Source: Siphonodentalium dalli
Taxonomy: Eukaryota > Mollusca > Scaphopoda > Gadilida > Siphonodentaliidae
Assembly (NCBI GenBank): GCA_032622095.1
Contig: CP136062.1
Coordinates: 223,648,578 to 223,712,577 of the forward strand
Direction: 5' to 3'
Length of the DNA: 64,000 nt
Shown: piece after piece, positions 43,131-53,300 of the stretch
How positions within the stretch are numbered: the first letter of the stretch is position 1
How the letters are laid out: every line of letters begins with the position of its first letter
Notes under the pieces: model-generated
Told to the model about the DNA's origin: nothing
The model's database searches: none
The model's input: the letters and a program-made list of their open reading frames with translations, nothing else
Made by a program: the position numbers and the translations under genes

Positions 43131-43745
43131 GAAATCTCACTTCAAAGCATGTAAATCTCACTTCAAAGCATGTAAATCTCACTTCAAAGCATGCAAATCT
43201 CACTTCGAAGCATGTAAATCTCACTTCAAAGCATGTAAATCTCACTTCAAAGCATGTCAATCTCACTTCAAAGCATGTAAATCTCACTTCAAAGCATGTA
43301 AATCTCACTTCAAAACATGTAAATCTCACTTCAAAGCATGTAAATCTCACTTCAAAGCATGTAAATCTCACTTCAAAGCATGTAATTCTCACTTTAAAGC
43401 AAATAAATCTCACTTCAAAGCATGTAAATCTCACTTCGAAGCATGTAAATCTCACTTCAAAGCATGTAAATCTCACTTCAAAGCATGTAAATCTCAATTC
43501 AAAGCATGTAAATCTCAATTCAAAGCATGTAAATCTCACTTCAAGGCATGTAAATCTCACTTCAAAGCATGTAAATCTCACTTCAAAGCATGTAAATCTC
43601 ACTTCAAAGCATGTAAATCTCACTTCAAAGCATGCAAATCTCACTTCAAGGCATGTAAATCTCACTTCAAAGCATGTAAATCTCACTTCAAAGCATGTAA
43701 ATCTCACTCAAAGCATGTAAATCTCACTTCAAAGCACGTAATGTC
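43131..43745 (+). repeat. 21-bp minisatellite, ~29 copies
   Basis: Unit AAATCTCACTTCAAAGCATG+T at 21-bp spacing with scattered single-base variants. A 1-bp deletion near 43708 breaks the plus frame. Because 21 is divisible by 3 the array is open on both strands (7-residue periods KSHFKAC and VRFTCFE). It lies in a RELCH intron and shows no sign of being expressed. Confidence 0.95.
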
Positions 43746-44210
43746 GATAAAAAGTGCTTTTCTTTAAAATTGTTGGGTGATTTAAATGCATAAAAATCTA
43801 TTTTATGTTTAAATATGACACAATTATGGGGGAAATAGATAGAAGAATATGGTAATTGTATTTTTCTATTCTGTTGATGATGAAGTGAACAGGCATCGAT
43901 AAACTGTTGGATTTGATACATCAATTGAACATTTATTGTCGTAAATGGTGAATTTCTTTCGAAACTGATACACTAAAAAGAATATCTAGTGTTTTTGAGT
44001 CGATACCGAAAATTGTGTCATGACTGAGCAAGACAAATGTTTATTTTAACTATTGGCTTGCCGAGAGCTAAATTAAAATTTGTCTGGTTCACGAATGACA
44101 CAATTTTCTATATCAACTCGAAAACACTAGATATTCTCTATATATATTTTATAGCCAGCCTTAAAATATTTTCCTCAAAATCGCAGGTATCAACTGAAAT
44201 ATGTTCCTAC
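43746..44210. other. No gene recognised
   Basis: RELCH intron between exons (c) and (d). An inverted pair near 43980-44140 (AATATCTAGTGTTTTTGAGT / AACTCGAAAACACTAGATAT) suggests a ~160-bp foldback remnant. Confidence 0.5.
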
Positions 44211-44299
44211 CTTTCGTAAGCTGTGATCCGTTGATTTAACACGTTTTTCTCCTGCGCTATCAGCTCTATTCTGTCCTCCAGTTCCGTGATGTTCAGTTC
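44211..44299 (-). CDS. RELCH: RELCH exon (c) - coiled-coil segment
   Basis: 89 bp, phase 0 to 2, acceptor CTCTTCCAG|GAACTG, donor GAAAG|GTAGGA. It encodes ELNITELEDRIELIAQEKN and VLNQRITAYE, with heptad spacing of L/I as expected for the RELCH coiled coil. The two leftover bases join the first base of the next exon to make R. It is the least family-specific exon on its own, and the call rests on position and phase. Confidence 0.85.
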
Positions 44300-44586
44300 C
44301 TGGAAGAGGACGGAAATTAAAGACCCACTTAATATTCAAGTCACATTTTATTTTTTATAGTGCCTGATATACAGTTTTAATATCCCTAAGGACAAAGACA
44401 TCACCTGAAGAATGGCAGCAGACAATTATATTGCAGTTCTCAAAATTGGCAATGCTGTGGGAAATGCCATGGCAACATGTGGAATCTAAATATATAATTG
44501 GTATGAAAAAATTGCAGTATGTTTATTCAAACTGCCCTGAACTTCCGGATTCAAATTTACAATTAAATAATTACTTAGCTATGATT

Positions 44587-45050
44587 AACCCTTTCTATAC
44601 TAAACACTTATTGGCGAGTAGTTATCCCTAGGATATGTTCAGATAATAAGTTTAACCCTTTCTATACTAAAGCATCATTGACGAGTAGTTATCCCATAGG
44701 AAATGTTCAGATAATAAGTTTAACTATTTTTTATACTAAAGCATCATTGATGAGTAGTTATCCCTAAGGAAATGTTCAGATAATAAGTTTAACCTTTCTA
44801 TACTAAACATTTATTGGCGAGTAGTTATCCCTAAGGAAATGTTCAGATAATAAGTTTAACCCTTTCTATACTAAACACTTATTGGCGAGTAGTTATCCCT
44901 TAGGAAATGTTCAGATAATAAGTTTAACCCTTTCTATACTAAACACTTATTGGCGAGTAGTTATCCCTAAGGAAATGTTCAGATAATAAGTTTAACCCTT
45001 TCTATACTAAACACTTATTGGCGAGTAGATATCCCTAAGGAAATGTTCAG
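44587..45050 (-). repeat. E-family tandem array, ~70-bp units (TTAACCCTTTCTATACTAAA)
   Basis: About six to seven units of TTAACCCTTTCTATACTAAA, CGAGTAGTTATCCCTAAGG and AAATGTTCAGATAATAAG. Reverse orientation of the 24140-24430 array. It is interrupted by a hAT element at 45059 and resumes after it. Confidence 0.88.
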
Positions 45051-45058
45051 ATAATAAG

Positions 45059-46518
45059 CAGGGTTTTCAATAGGTACTGGTACCGGTACCGGGACCGGCG
45101 GTAATCAGGAATTAAATCGGTACCGGTTCTGACGTCGAGTACAGACGGTTCTCGGTACTGATTGTTGATTTCTATTAATATACCTCTTAACGAATGTAAA
45201 GGGTTGATTAAGCAGCTCAACATAAGGCCCAACCCAACTGCAATGTGTTAACATGATATCGTCAGCACATTCAAACATCAAAGGCGCAGTGTGCCGTACT
45301 ATGACAACTTGTCACGAAATTGACAGAATGCAACATTGTGTGGGAGCTTGTGATGATTGTATTTCTTTGATGCGGCCGGAATGCCGCCGGATGCAAGTCT
45401 GCAGTGTTCTGCACGTGCCGTTTCGAGGCATCATTTGAGAGGAGTCTGTTACTCTGTCAAGTTGTGTTTTACCTTTTACGAATTACGATGGCGTCCAGGA
45501 AATCTAGTCACGTCTGGGATTATTTTATCCCACACGGAAATGACTCTCAGAAAGCCAGATGCGCCGAATGCAATACTGTAAGAGCCAGATCGAACTTGTC
45601 CGTGACCTGTGTTCAATTCAACCAACTAGTGTTGAAGCAGAATGCGCATTTTCCACATGTGCGTTGTTCACCACTAAGATTCGTTCACTAATGGGAGATC
45701 GGCTACTTGACGCACTGTCATTCATTCACGCCCACCATTTGGGGACTGACAAGGCGCAAACGTGACCAAAATTACCATCCATGGATGTTGACACTGTATA
45801 AGAACTTGACTTACTCGAGTGACATGATGAGGGACTTCTATTGAGAAAATTTTAGTTTTATTTTTCCATGTTTTATCTTTTATTGTGAATTTGTGATATA
45901 AAGTTAATGTCACAGAAATTTCTCTCAAAATCTATTCCAAATTTTCGAACTAGCCAACTACAACTAGCTTGAACTAGGCTTACTGGAAACGACTTTGTTT
46001 GGTTTCATTGGCATTTGGGTGACATCATTTATGAAATTACAAATTTACAACATGCGAGTAATAGGGCGGCATTTAGGGCCGATTAGTGAGTTCTCTAATT
46101 AATTACCACACAAATAATATGGTGGACTGTGACTTCCATGACACCGTGTGACCGTCACTACCATGTATCCATACAATATGATACAAGCCTACAATGTTAG
46201 CCGGCCCAGTAGTCAAACATACATGTCTATATTCGTTCCACTCTGTATTCTGTCTTTTTTAAAATCCTCCCTTTGCGACTTGCCGAAAACCGCCACAGAC
46301 AACAATTTAATTGTAAATGTCGTTGCGATGTTTATTTTCGTTGTTTGACTAAACCTCGAATTTAACAAATAATTGATGATGGAACCCATGAAACCAAAGT
46401 TATTTTCAGTATAAAAGACCACTCAATGAGTACCGATACCGACGCGGTTTGCGGTACTGAACATCAGTACGGAACCGGTACCAAAAGTTGTGGTACCGTC
46501 GGTACTTTGACAACCCTG
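45059..46518 (+). mobile_element. Internally deleted hAT transposon (8-bp target duplication)
   Basis: Termini CAGGGTTTTCAATAGGTAC and GTACTTTGACAACCCTG, flanked by perfect ATAATAAG duplications (45051-45058 and 46519-46526). It is inserted into an E-family unit. The subterminal regions are rich in GGTACCGG-type motifs at both ends. Remains of its transposase are at 45488-45765, and the catalytic middle is missing. Confidence 0.92.
45488..45765 (+). pseudogene. hAT transposase remnant: BED finger joined to dimerisation domain
   Basis: From ATG 45488: MASRKSSHVWDYFIPHGNDS then QKARCAECN, a zf-BED N-terminus (aromatic WDYF and the first CxxC; the later His ligands are lost). After a deletion and a frame change the same stretch encodes PTSVEAECAFSTCALFTTK and IRSLMGDRLLDALSFIHAHH, the C-terminal hAT dimerisation domain. 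The RNase-H-like catalytic core is gone, so it has no transposition activity of its own. Confidence 0.88.
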
Positions 46519-46519
46519 A

Positions 46520-46700
46520 TAATAAGTTTAACCTTTCTATACTAAACACTTATTGGCGAGTAGATATCCCTAAGGAAATGTTCAGATAATATGTTTAACC
46601 CTTTCTATACGAAACACTTATTGGCGAGTAGTTATCCCTAAGGAAATGTTCAGATAATAAGTTCAACAAATGGTCATTTGTTGAACTTATTATATGAACA
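46520..46700 (-). repeat. E-family array remainder with head-to-head inversion
   Basis: About two further units after the hAT insertion. At 46657-46692 the array turns around (AAGTTCAACAAATG-GT-CATTTGTTGAACTT), so the last unit is inverted. Confidence 0.75.
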
Positions 46701-46869
46701 TTTCCCTGCAATAAATATGACTTCTTCTTAACTTGTATTATCTGTCGTCTGCTTCTTTTTCCTAAAAACCCCTCCAGATGAATAATAGACCATTCCAATG
46801 TATACCTTTATAACTGAGTGAGAAAATCCATTTAGTATAGAAAGGGTTAATCACTTATAATAGAATTGA

Positions 46870-47130
46870 ACTAAAAGATAACAAGAGCACAGCTAGGGCG
46901 TGGCCAAATAAACCCGTGGTAATTCCAACAAAGGGCCATAACTCCAGTGAAAATTAGCGGGCGGAACCCAAATTCAAACTTGACCTTTATTTTGGGCTTG
47001 TAAACTCAAATATCAAATTTCATTCCATTTAATTGAGACTATCTAAAGTTATCAAATGGAAACAAAAAGCGAATGAACGGACAGACAGATGCCCCCGATG
47101 GATGGACAGACCAATAACATAATATGTCCC
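46870..47130 (+). repeat. Bivalve-type dispersed repeat fragment
   Basis: CAACAAAGGGCCATAACTCC, ACCTTTATTTTGGGCTTG, TTTCATTCCATTTAATTGAG, and a GGACAGACAGA end. Same group as 4554-6128. It lies close to the donor of RELCH exon (b). Confidence 0.72.
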
Positions 47131-47171
47131 ATTTTTGAGTTACGGCTGTATGAAAAAGATAAAAAGAATAC

Positions 47172-47351
47172 CATTAGCTCTTTCATCGATTCAAATTCTT
47201 CATAAATGTCATCATCTTTGAGATCAACCTGGCATTCGATGTCGCAGCTCTCCTTATCTGACGAGATATGAGATCCGAAATCTCGAAATAACTGTAAGAC
47301 TGTTGGTGGCTGTGGTATATTTAATCCCACATCATCCCAATCTTCAAAATC
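47172..47351 (-). CDS. RELCH: RELCH exon (b) - DWDDVGLNIP segment
   Basis: 60 codons, phase 0 to 0, acceptor TTTTTGCAG|GATTTT, donor ATG|GTATTC. It begins DFEDWDDVGLNIPQPPTVLQ and ends in an acidic stretch (VDLKDDDIYEEFESMKEL). The DDVGLNIPxPPxxLQLxRDFG core is a hallmark of RELCH between the N-terminal alpha-helical block and the coiled coil. A bivalve-type dispersed repeat (46870-47130) sits about 40 bp downstream of the donor. Confidence 0.93.
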
Positions 47352-47439
47352 CTGCAAAAACAACAGTACATGTGTAATATAAAGTAAAAAGTTAATTATA
47401 TGAACATCACTCGCCAGACATTACAGCATAAATTTATAA

Positions 47440-48175
47440 TACTAGCTGATGTGCCCGACTCCGTCCGAGCTATTTAGGGATTTCTTTGTGATCGCCTCCT
47501 TCTGGGCAGAATATACAGTGTATTAGGAGAAAGAAAAAAACTATTGTTCGTTCGGTCCAGAAACATGCCTATATGAGCGTATATGAGCGAGGTCAAGGTA
47601 ACGGTCGCACGTGAAATTGGACCAACCCATATTTTTCCCTGGATCAAAGTAGGCCTACATACCAAATTTGATTCGGATCGGTCAAGCAGTTTTCGAGTCT
47701 ATAACACACAAACAGACAGAAGTTCCAAAATTTATAATAGACTAGCTGATGTGCCCGACTTCGTCCAGGCTATTTAGCGATTTCTTTGCCAGAAACATAC
47801 CTAAATGAGCATATATGAGCGAGGTCAAGGACACGGTCATGGTCGCACGTGAAATAGGGACCCACCCATATTGTGCCCGGGATAAAGTAGGCCTACATAC
47901 CAAATTTGAGTCGGATCGGTCGAGGTCCAGAAACATGACTATATGAGTGTATATGAGCGAGGTCATGGTCAACAACATGGCCGCACATGAAATTGGACCA
48001 GCCCATATTGTTCCCCGGATCAAAGTAGGCATACATTACAAATTTGAGTCAGATCGGTCCAGCAGTTTTCGAGTCTATAACACACACACATACATACATA
48101 CATATATACCGGTACATACATACATACACACATACATACAGACAGAAGTTCCAAAATATATAATAGATTTGGAGC
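47440..48175. repeat. 'CTAGCTGATGTGCCCGACT' dispersed repeat, two to three copies
   Basis: ACTAGCTGATGTGCCCGACT occurs at 47448 and 47743. GAGCGAGGTCA.GGT and GATCAAAGTAGGC.TACAT.. occur three times. An ACATACATAC microsatellite (48085-48140) is near the end. AGACAGAAGTTCCAAAAT closes two of the copies. Old retroposon-like repeat; no frame. Confidence 0.7.
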
Positions 48176-48262
48176 CCTTCAGATGCTAATGCAATCCACA
48201 AGCATAACTCATAAATCTTATCATCCTAACAACAAAATAATCACCAAATTCTAAGCAGTATA

Positions 48263-48475
48263 CAGTAATGCCCTAAATAATCGACTCCTTAACCACAGCA
48301 GAATTATGGGTAACTTTTCAGGATTTAGTCGGAAATATGGATTGTTGCCATTCATTGGAAAGCTCTCCCCGAGAGCTTTCAGATGAATGGCAACAAGCCA
48401 TATTTCGGACTAAATCCTGAAAAGTTACCCATAATTATGCTGTGGTAAAGGAGTCGATTAATTAGAGCATTAGTG
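48263..48475. mobile_element. TA-type foldback MITE H2
   Basis: TA|CAGTAATGCCCTAAATAATCG ... GATTAATTAGAGCATTAGTG|TA. Almost completely palindromic, centre AAAGCTCTCCCCGAGAGCTTT. A single core hairpin, unlike H1. Confidence 0.82.
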
Positions 48476-48726
48476 TAACTCCATCAAAAATGTTTAGAGT
48501 GGACTTGATTGAGACTTTGCCATATGAAAGCCAAGATTCATAAAATTCTGTCAAATAATATTCAAGTTATCATGCGGACAACAAACGTTTTTCATGAAAC
48601 ATTTTTTAAGACAGACAGATGGACAAATGGACAGACGGAATAATGGATGGACACTACTTATTTCTATTTTCCACCACCCCCTCACCCCTCAAAAAAAATG
48701 TTGGGGACAAAAAATCCCGAATATAA
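48476..48726 (+). repeat. Dispersed repeat tail
   Basis: Ends with ACAGACAGATGGACAAATGG and an A-rich tract. Same broad mollusc repeat group. Confidence 0.5.
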
Positions 48727-48803
48727 CAATGGGATAGCGTCACTAAATTCACCATCTAGGGACCTCATTCTGCAAATGACAGACACACTATTTCAAAGCT
48801 GGT
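48727..48803 (+). mobile_element. F-family MITE fragment F9
   Basis: GGGATAGCGTCACTAAATTC, GGGACCTCATTCTGCAAATG and ACAGACACACTATTTCAAAG, the right end of an F element. It is directly downstream of RELCH exon (a). Confidence 0.7.
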
Positions 48804-48841
48804 CCCTGCCTCAAAGATGAAGGCAGGAAGAAATAAAATAC

Positions 48842-49017
48842 CTGTTCTTCATTTTCTTCAGCAAATGTGACGGACGTTATCTTGTAGTTATTAAGTAAAA
48901 GGTATTGGTTGACAAGGAAGTTGAGAGCCTTCCTTTCTAGGGCCTTGATTGGTTCTTGTGGGTTTTGAGCAGGAAATCCATCTAATTTCTGTTCTGTAGG
49001 TGATAGCAAATCAGTGC
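48842..49017 (-). CDS. RELCH: RELCH exon (a) - N-terminal conserved segment
   Basis: First recognisable exon: 58 codons plus 2 nt. It reads ...QEPIKALERKALNFLVN, then QYLLLNNYKITSVTFAEENEEQ, the conserved block that precedes the DDVGL segment in RELCH. The donor is CAG|GTATTT at 48842/48841. The acceptor is ambiguous. Starts at 49017 (TTTATAG|GCACTG) and 48993 (CCTACAG|AACAG) are both in frame, and two more TATAG copies lie 24 and 48 bp upstream in a three-copy 24-bp repeat. The exon ends in phase 0, matching the next exon. No upstream exon is visible. Confidence 0.88.
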
Positions 49018-49071
49018 CTATAAATAAAAACAAATCAGTGCCTATAGATAAAAACAAATCAGTAACTATAG
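49018..49071 (-). repeat. 24-bp tandem repeat of a splice acceptor region
   Basis: On the minus strand, T(T/G)(A/C)ACTGATTTGTTTTTATCTATAG-type 24-bp units, each ending in TATAG. Together with the exon's own copy they make three to four AG acceptors spaced exactly 24 bp (exon starts 49065, 49041, 49017 and 48993), all in the same frame. Confidence 0.88.
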
Positions 49072-49135
49072 ATAACGAGAGGCCGATCACGATCAGCAGA
49101 TGTTAACCCATCCCTTGGCGATAAAAATTTACTAT
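49072..49135 (+). repeat. Dispersed repeat 5' piece (CGAGAGGCCGATCACGATC)
   Basis: Same start as 4554. Its continuation (CCGATTTAAACAAATTTGG) is found at about 49798, so ~650 bp has been inserted or rearranged between. Confidence 0.65.
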
Positions 49136-49784
49136 GATCGGAATCATAAATGAGAGTTTTGATTTTGAATTATAGAGTATACTGTTATGTACTATTATAG
49201 ACAAATGTACATAACTCAAATTAATGGAATTTATGGGTCACTGGCATTTATATAAGAGAATGCGCTGGTACAGAATCTGTAATGCTAAACCACCACAGCC
49301 TTGGGTTAAATGTGAAAGGTGTGACCTGGACATGGAATACTTGGGTTAAGAGAGTCCAATTTAAGTTTACAACAATAATGTGTCAAATTCTACCAACAAT
49401 ATGTAGTATACAGATAAGTCACCTCACTGCTGACCCATTAATATCAATTATATAGCAGAGCTGTCAACAAATCACAGGAATTGTTTATGTTGAACACTGA
49501 CCTCTCTATTAAACCAATAACAATTATAATGACCTCAAACCATCTGAAGATATAACTCTGCAGCACAGATGTTCAAATCTACTGTTAATATCATGTGATG
49601 TTTATTGTTGAATCTTTATTTTAAATTAGATACCATAGCCTTCTTTATCAGATTATTTGCACATTGGCATAAGAGACATCAGAAAATAATATAGCCTTAT
49701 CAATAGCTAAGTAGTCCAAAGGCATGGGATGAAATTGGTGAATTGGATTTAATGTTGCTCCAAACAGATTTACCAGTACATAAC
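49136..49784. other. Insertion within dispersed repeat; fragment of family D at 49245-49310
   Basis: AT-rich with no gene. 49245-49310 is an inverted left end of a family D MITE (reading minus: GCATTACAGATTCTGTACC, GCGCATTCTCTTATATAAA). Confidence 0.5.
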
Positions 49785-50317
49785 ACAAGATTTTGGACCG
49801 ATTTAAACAAATTTGGTGTGGTGATTCGGGGTACCCTTGGCAGAGTTATAATGGTGTTAGTTTTTCAATATTTTTTAACTTAAATTTTTTTTTTTTTTTT
49901 TTATTTTAAATTAAAGGGACACATTGGGAACCTTTTTATCAATTGTATCATAATCATCAATATCTAAATAAAACAAAAGAAAGAGTCAATGACAATTTTT
50001 TGTATTATTATTATAAAAGTTATTATCAAATTTTTTTTTCTCCAATTTTTTTTCCTCGAAATAGGGTCATAACTCCTTTAAAATAAATCAAATCAAACCC
50101 ATATTCGAACTCGATCTGTATTTTGGGATGTGAAACTCACATACCAAATTTGGTTCCAATCAGATAAAATTGTTTGAGTTATGGAAGAATGCGTGAATCC
50201 TAAGTCGAAAAAGGGCCATAACTCTGTAACAAAAACTCGGATCAAACCCAAATTTGAACTCGATCTGTATTTTGGGCTGAGAAACCCATATACAAAATTT
50301 GGTTACGATCGGATAGA
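49785..50317 (+). repeat. Bivalve-type dispersed repeat, continued
   Basis: Parallel to 4610-5060: CCGATTTAAACAAATTTGGT, GTCATAACTCCTTTAAAATA and GGGCCATAACTCTGTAACAA. It breaks off at GGTTACGATCGGATAGAA where a family D remnant starts. Confidence 0.75.
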
Positions 50318-53300
50318 ATGCACTGGCTTACAACACTGTCGGATACCCGTTTAGGTTCGGACATTCCAAGATGGCGGCCCCAACTAAATCAGATAAACGG
50401 TAAGTGTATATATTGTCTCCAAGCAGCAATCAACAACATATTTCGGTGATACACCTTGAAACAGTTATGTAGGAATTTGTATGCCCAACACATACGTAAT
50501 ACGCCTTTTGCATAATAGGCATGTGAATTGTTGTATTTGGCGTGTCAAGTCGTCATAATTTTTCGAAATTTTATCGAGGCGGCGAAATGTTTGCTTTTTC
50601 GTATTTTTTTGGTCCTGGGCTCATGCATCCGCAAATTTATGTATTGTTGTTGATAGATTACGTCACCACACATCTTCGGAATGCAAAACCGGCGATATTT
50701 TTATTGTCTAACTCCGAAAAACAACCTTTGAAAATTTCAAAATGTTCAGGTTCGGATTCGCAACATTCGCGATGATTTTGTTCAGGTTCAGACACAATTT
50801 TCGTTCAGGTTTGGACAAATTTGGTTCAGGTTCGGACAATTTTAGTTCAGGTTCGGACGCATCAAAACCTGACCTATAAATGACATGCCGAGGTGCAGTC
50901 TCGATCTTATTGTGTGAGTTATTAACGAACATGCACTGTTAATTTGTTATATCTAAATATGGCAGCTGAAATTTCCAAATATAGGTGGTACATTCTCCGA
51001 ATGAATGGGATACAAGCCACAGTTGAATATATTCGAGCAATGTCTACTATAAACCAGCTAGTGGGAATTATTACATTTTACATATGAGCAACAGTGGTAT
51101 TAAACTTATCTTCTGAAATATCGGGGATACATGGATATTTAATACCTAGTTCTCGATTTTGAACCCCGAGGCGGAGCAAAGAGGTTTCAAAAAGAGACAT
51201 CCGGGTATTAAATCTCCTAGTATCCCACAATGTTGGCGGAGCTAACGATTTTGTCCCACATCAATATATATGCAGCTACCACCTGGTGTGCCTTTTATAG
51301 GTTATCAGATAAATTCACACCAATCAGCACCAATAAGAATAATTCAGTAGCAGACCTATCGATCCTGTTTTAGGTGACGTCAATTAAGCTCAGCGCGCTA
51401 GAACAATGTCACGATTGGTGAAACTGCTGGTTCAAGGGTAATTCATAACCACGATGTTTCACATACTTTTATACGCCCACTATCAAGAGTTACAGGACAT
51501 GGTGTATGACTTAAACGTGACGTTGTTGTCAGTCAGATTGTTAGTTACAACCGCGGGTGTGGGGACAAGCGATGTTTGTTATATGTTTCCCTATGAAATA
51601 GCTGTAATTTTAAATGACATACGATGCGCTCTCTTTCGTCAGGACCCTGGCATGGATGATAATTTTCAAACGTTATCTTACTGTAGATATACTTCTGTTT
51701 AAAAAAGGGTACACAATTATTGACGCGTGTATTATCAATCGAACTACGCGAAATTCCGCGGACGACTGAAAATAGTTTATTACTGCGATAAGTTCTAAAG
51801 AAAAACAAATTATCCCGTTTTATTACGTCTTCAGTTATTTGTTAATTGGGTTTCTGTGTGTAATATTTAACCATTGGGTAGACACTATTCTCTTAAGCGC
51901 ATGAAGGAAATTTTCCACCAAAATTTAGAGATGCTTAATTTGCCAACGGAACAGCTGATATTGTTTGCATAAGTTTCGCTACTTCGGCGTCTAAATTCTT
52001 GTTTCGATAAATAAATACTTGTAGTTTTGCAGAATTGCTTACCATAAGCATAACATAAAGAGAACACATATGGTTTCTCGAATAATATATTCTTGAAATA
52101 TCGCCGCTCGTGAAGATTCGCATATTGCAGGTATTATTCGGCAAACCATATATAGGTATTCTCTATGTTCGCATAGTGCTGAATAGAACGCAACAGGTTC
52201 GGGCTCTAATTAATAGTCCTGCATAATAGTCGTGTGACAAAATGGCTAACTTGTAACTCGATTCAACATTCAGAAATGAGGCAAAACACATAATGCTTAT
52301 ATTGAAAAGAATATGTTTCGTGTGAATACCCAAATATATCATCCAATTATTGATACAAAATATATATTGTATATCTATCAGCAAGTATTTATGGGCAAAT
52401 TGTGGGAACAGCTATATAATCACATTAATCGTATAAGCAGTCTAACAAAATAGAATTACTGTTCGTGGCTCGTTTCTGCGCTTTATGTCTGGGAATATAT
52501 TGTTAATAGAGACTGGGGGTAAATACATCATTACACGGCTTGTTGAGGGGGGGTCGCCTCGGGGGATACGAGCCTCTACCGAGGCACACACAACAGTATC
52601 CCCCTCAAAAATCCGTGTAACTTATGTTATGGACAGCTATCTTCTCATCTACGTGCGGCGACCTTCGTGGCATCGTATGTGGATGTGGGGAATCACGTGA
52701 TCGCATATATCTCACACGCATAAAATAAGAAAGTCCGTCCAAATTATTCACGAGTGGGTTAAAACCATGCCTCGTGTTCCCCATTTATCGTTTCTTTTAC
52801 AATGGAAGAAAATCAAATGCACAAAAACGCAATAAGAACGCGACTGTACCTCGGCGTGTCATTTTTATGCAAAGTTTTTGATGCGTCCGAACCTGAACCA
52901 AATTTGTCCGAACCTGAACGAAAATTGTGTCTGAACCTGAACAAAATCATCGCGAATGTTGTGAATCCGAACCTGAACATTTTGAAATTTTCAAAGGTCG
53001 TTTTTCGGAGTTAGACAATAAAAAATATCGCCGGTTTTGCATTCCGAAGATGTGTGGTGACCTAATCTACCCACAACAATACATAAATTTGCGGATGCAT
53101 GAGCCCAGGGCCAGAAAAATACGAAAAAGCAAACATTTCGCCGCCTCGATAAAATTTCGAAAAATTATGACGACTTGACACGCCAAATACAACAATTCAC
53201 ATGCCTGTTATGCAAAGGGCGTGTTACGTGTGTGTTGGGTATACAAATTCCTACATAACTGTTTCAAGGTGTATCACCGAAAGATGTCGTTGATTGCTGC

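Larger units (their letters stand above)
4020..49017 (-). other. RELCH: RELCH gene, middle part (12 exons, spanning feature)
   Basis: Twelve minus-strand exons, each with AG acceptor and GT donor, concatenate with matching phase into 549 codons (1647 bp) without a stop. In order they read as a RELCH (KIAA1468) homologue: ALNFLVNQYLLLNNYK, then DFEDWDDVGLNIP, a coiled-coil and low-complexity linker, then the HEAT-repeat region (LPHIVPNVLLAKREELIPI, QMILTGCVAFAQYAGP, RRLLVAEACGALASYLP, EIRSSLVMSMLQQML). In vertebrates RELCH binds RAB11 on recycling endosomes and, with OSBP, promotes cholesterol transfer to the trans-Golgi. That role is transferred by family and is not visible here. The N-terminal LisH exons are not seen between 49.0 and 64.0 kb and the C-terminal exons are absent, so the gene extends past both window ends. 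Introns are packed with MITEs and satellites. Confidence 0.92.

Noticed and set aside
43131-43745. CRISPR array
   Set aside because: Repeats are directly adjacent with no unique spacers, and the host is clearly eukaryotic. The same holds for the 51-bp and 127-bp arrays.
42997-43767. 256-codon KSHFKAC-repeat ORF and its antisense VRFTCFE ORF
   Set aside because: Both come from a 21-bp minisatellite open on either strand by arithmetic, located in a RELCH intron.
44586-44640. Prokaryotic-style operon, RBS or terminator signals
   Set aside because: Introns with GT/AG borders and metazoan transposons show that the window is eukaryotic.
51454-51702. 82-codon ORF inside the CACTG element as its transposase
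   Set aside because: Too short and without any DDE or zinc-binding pattern.
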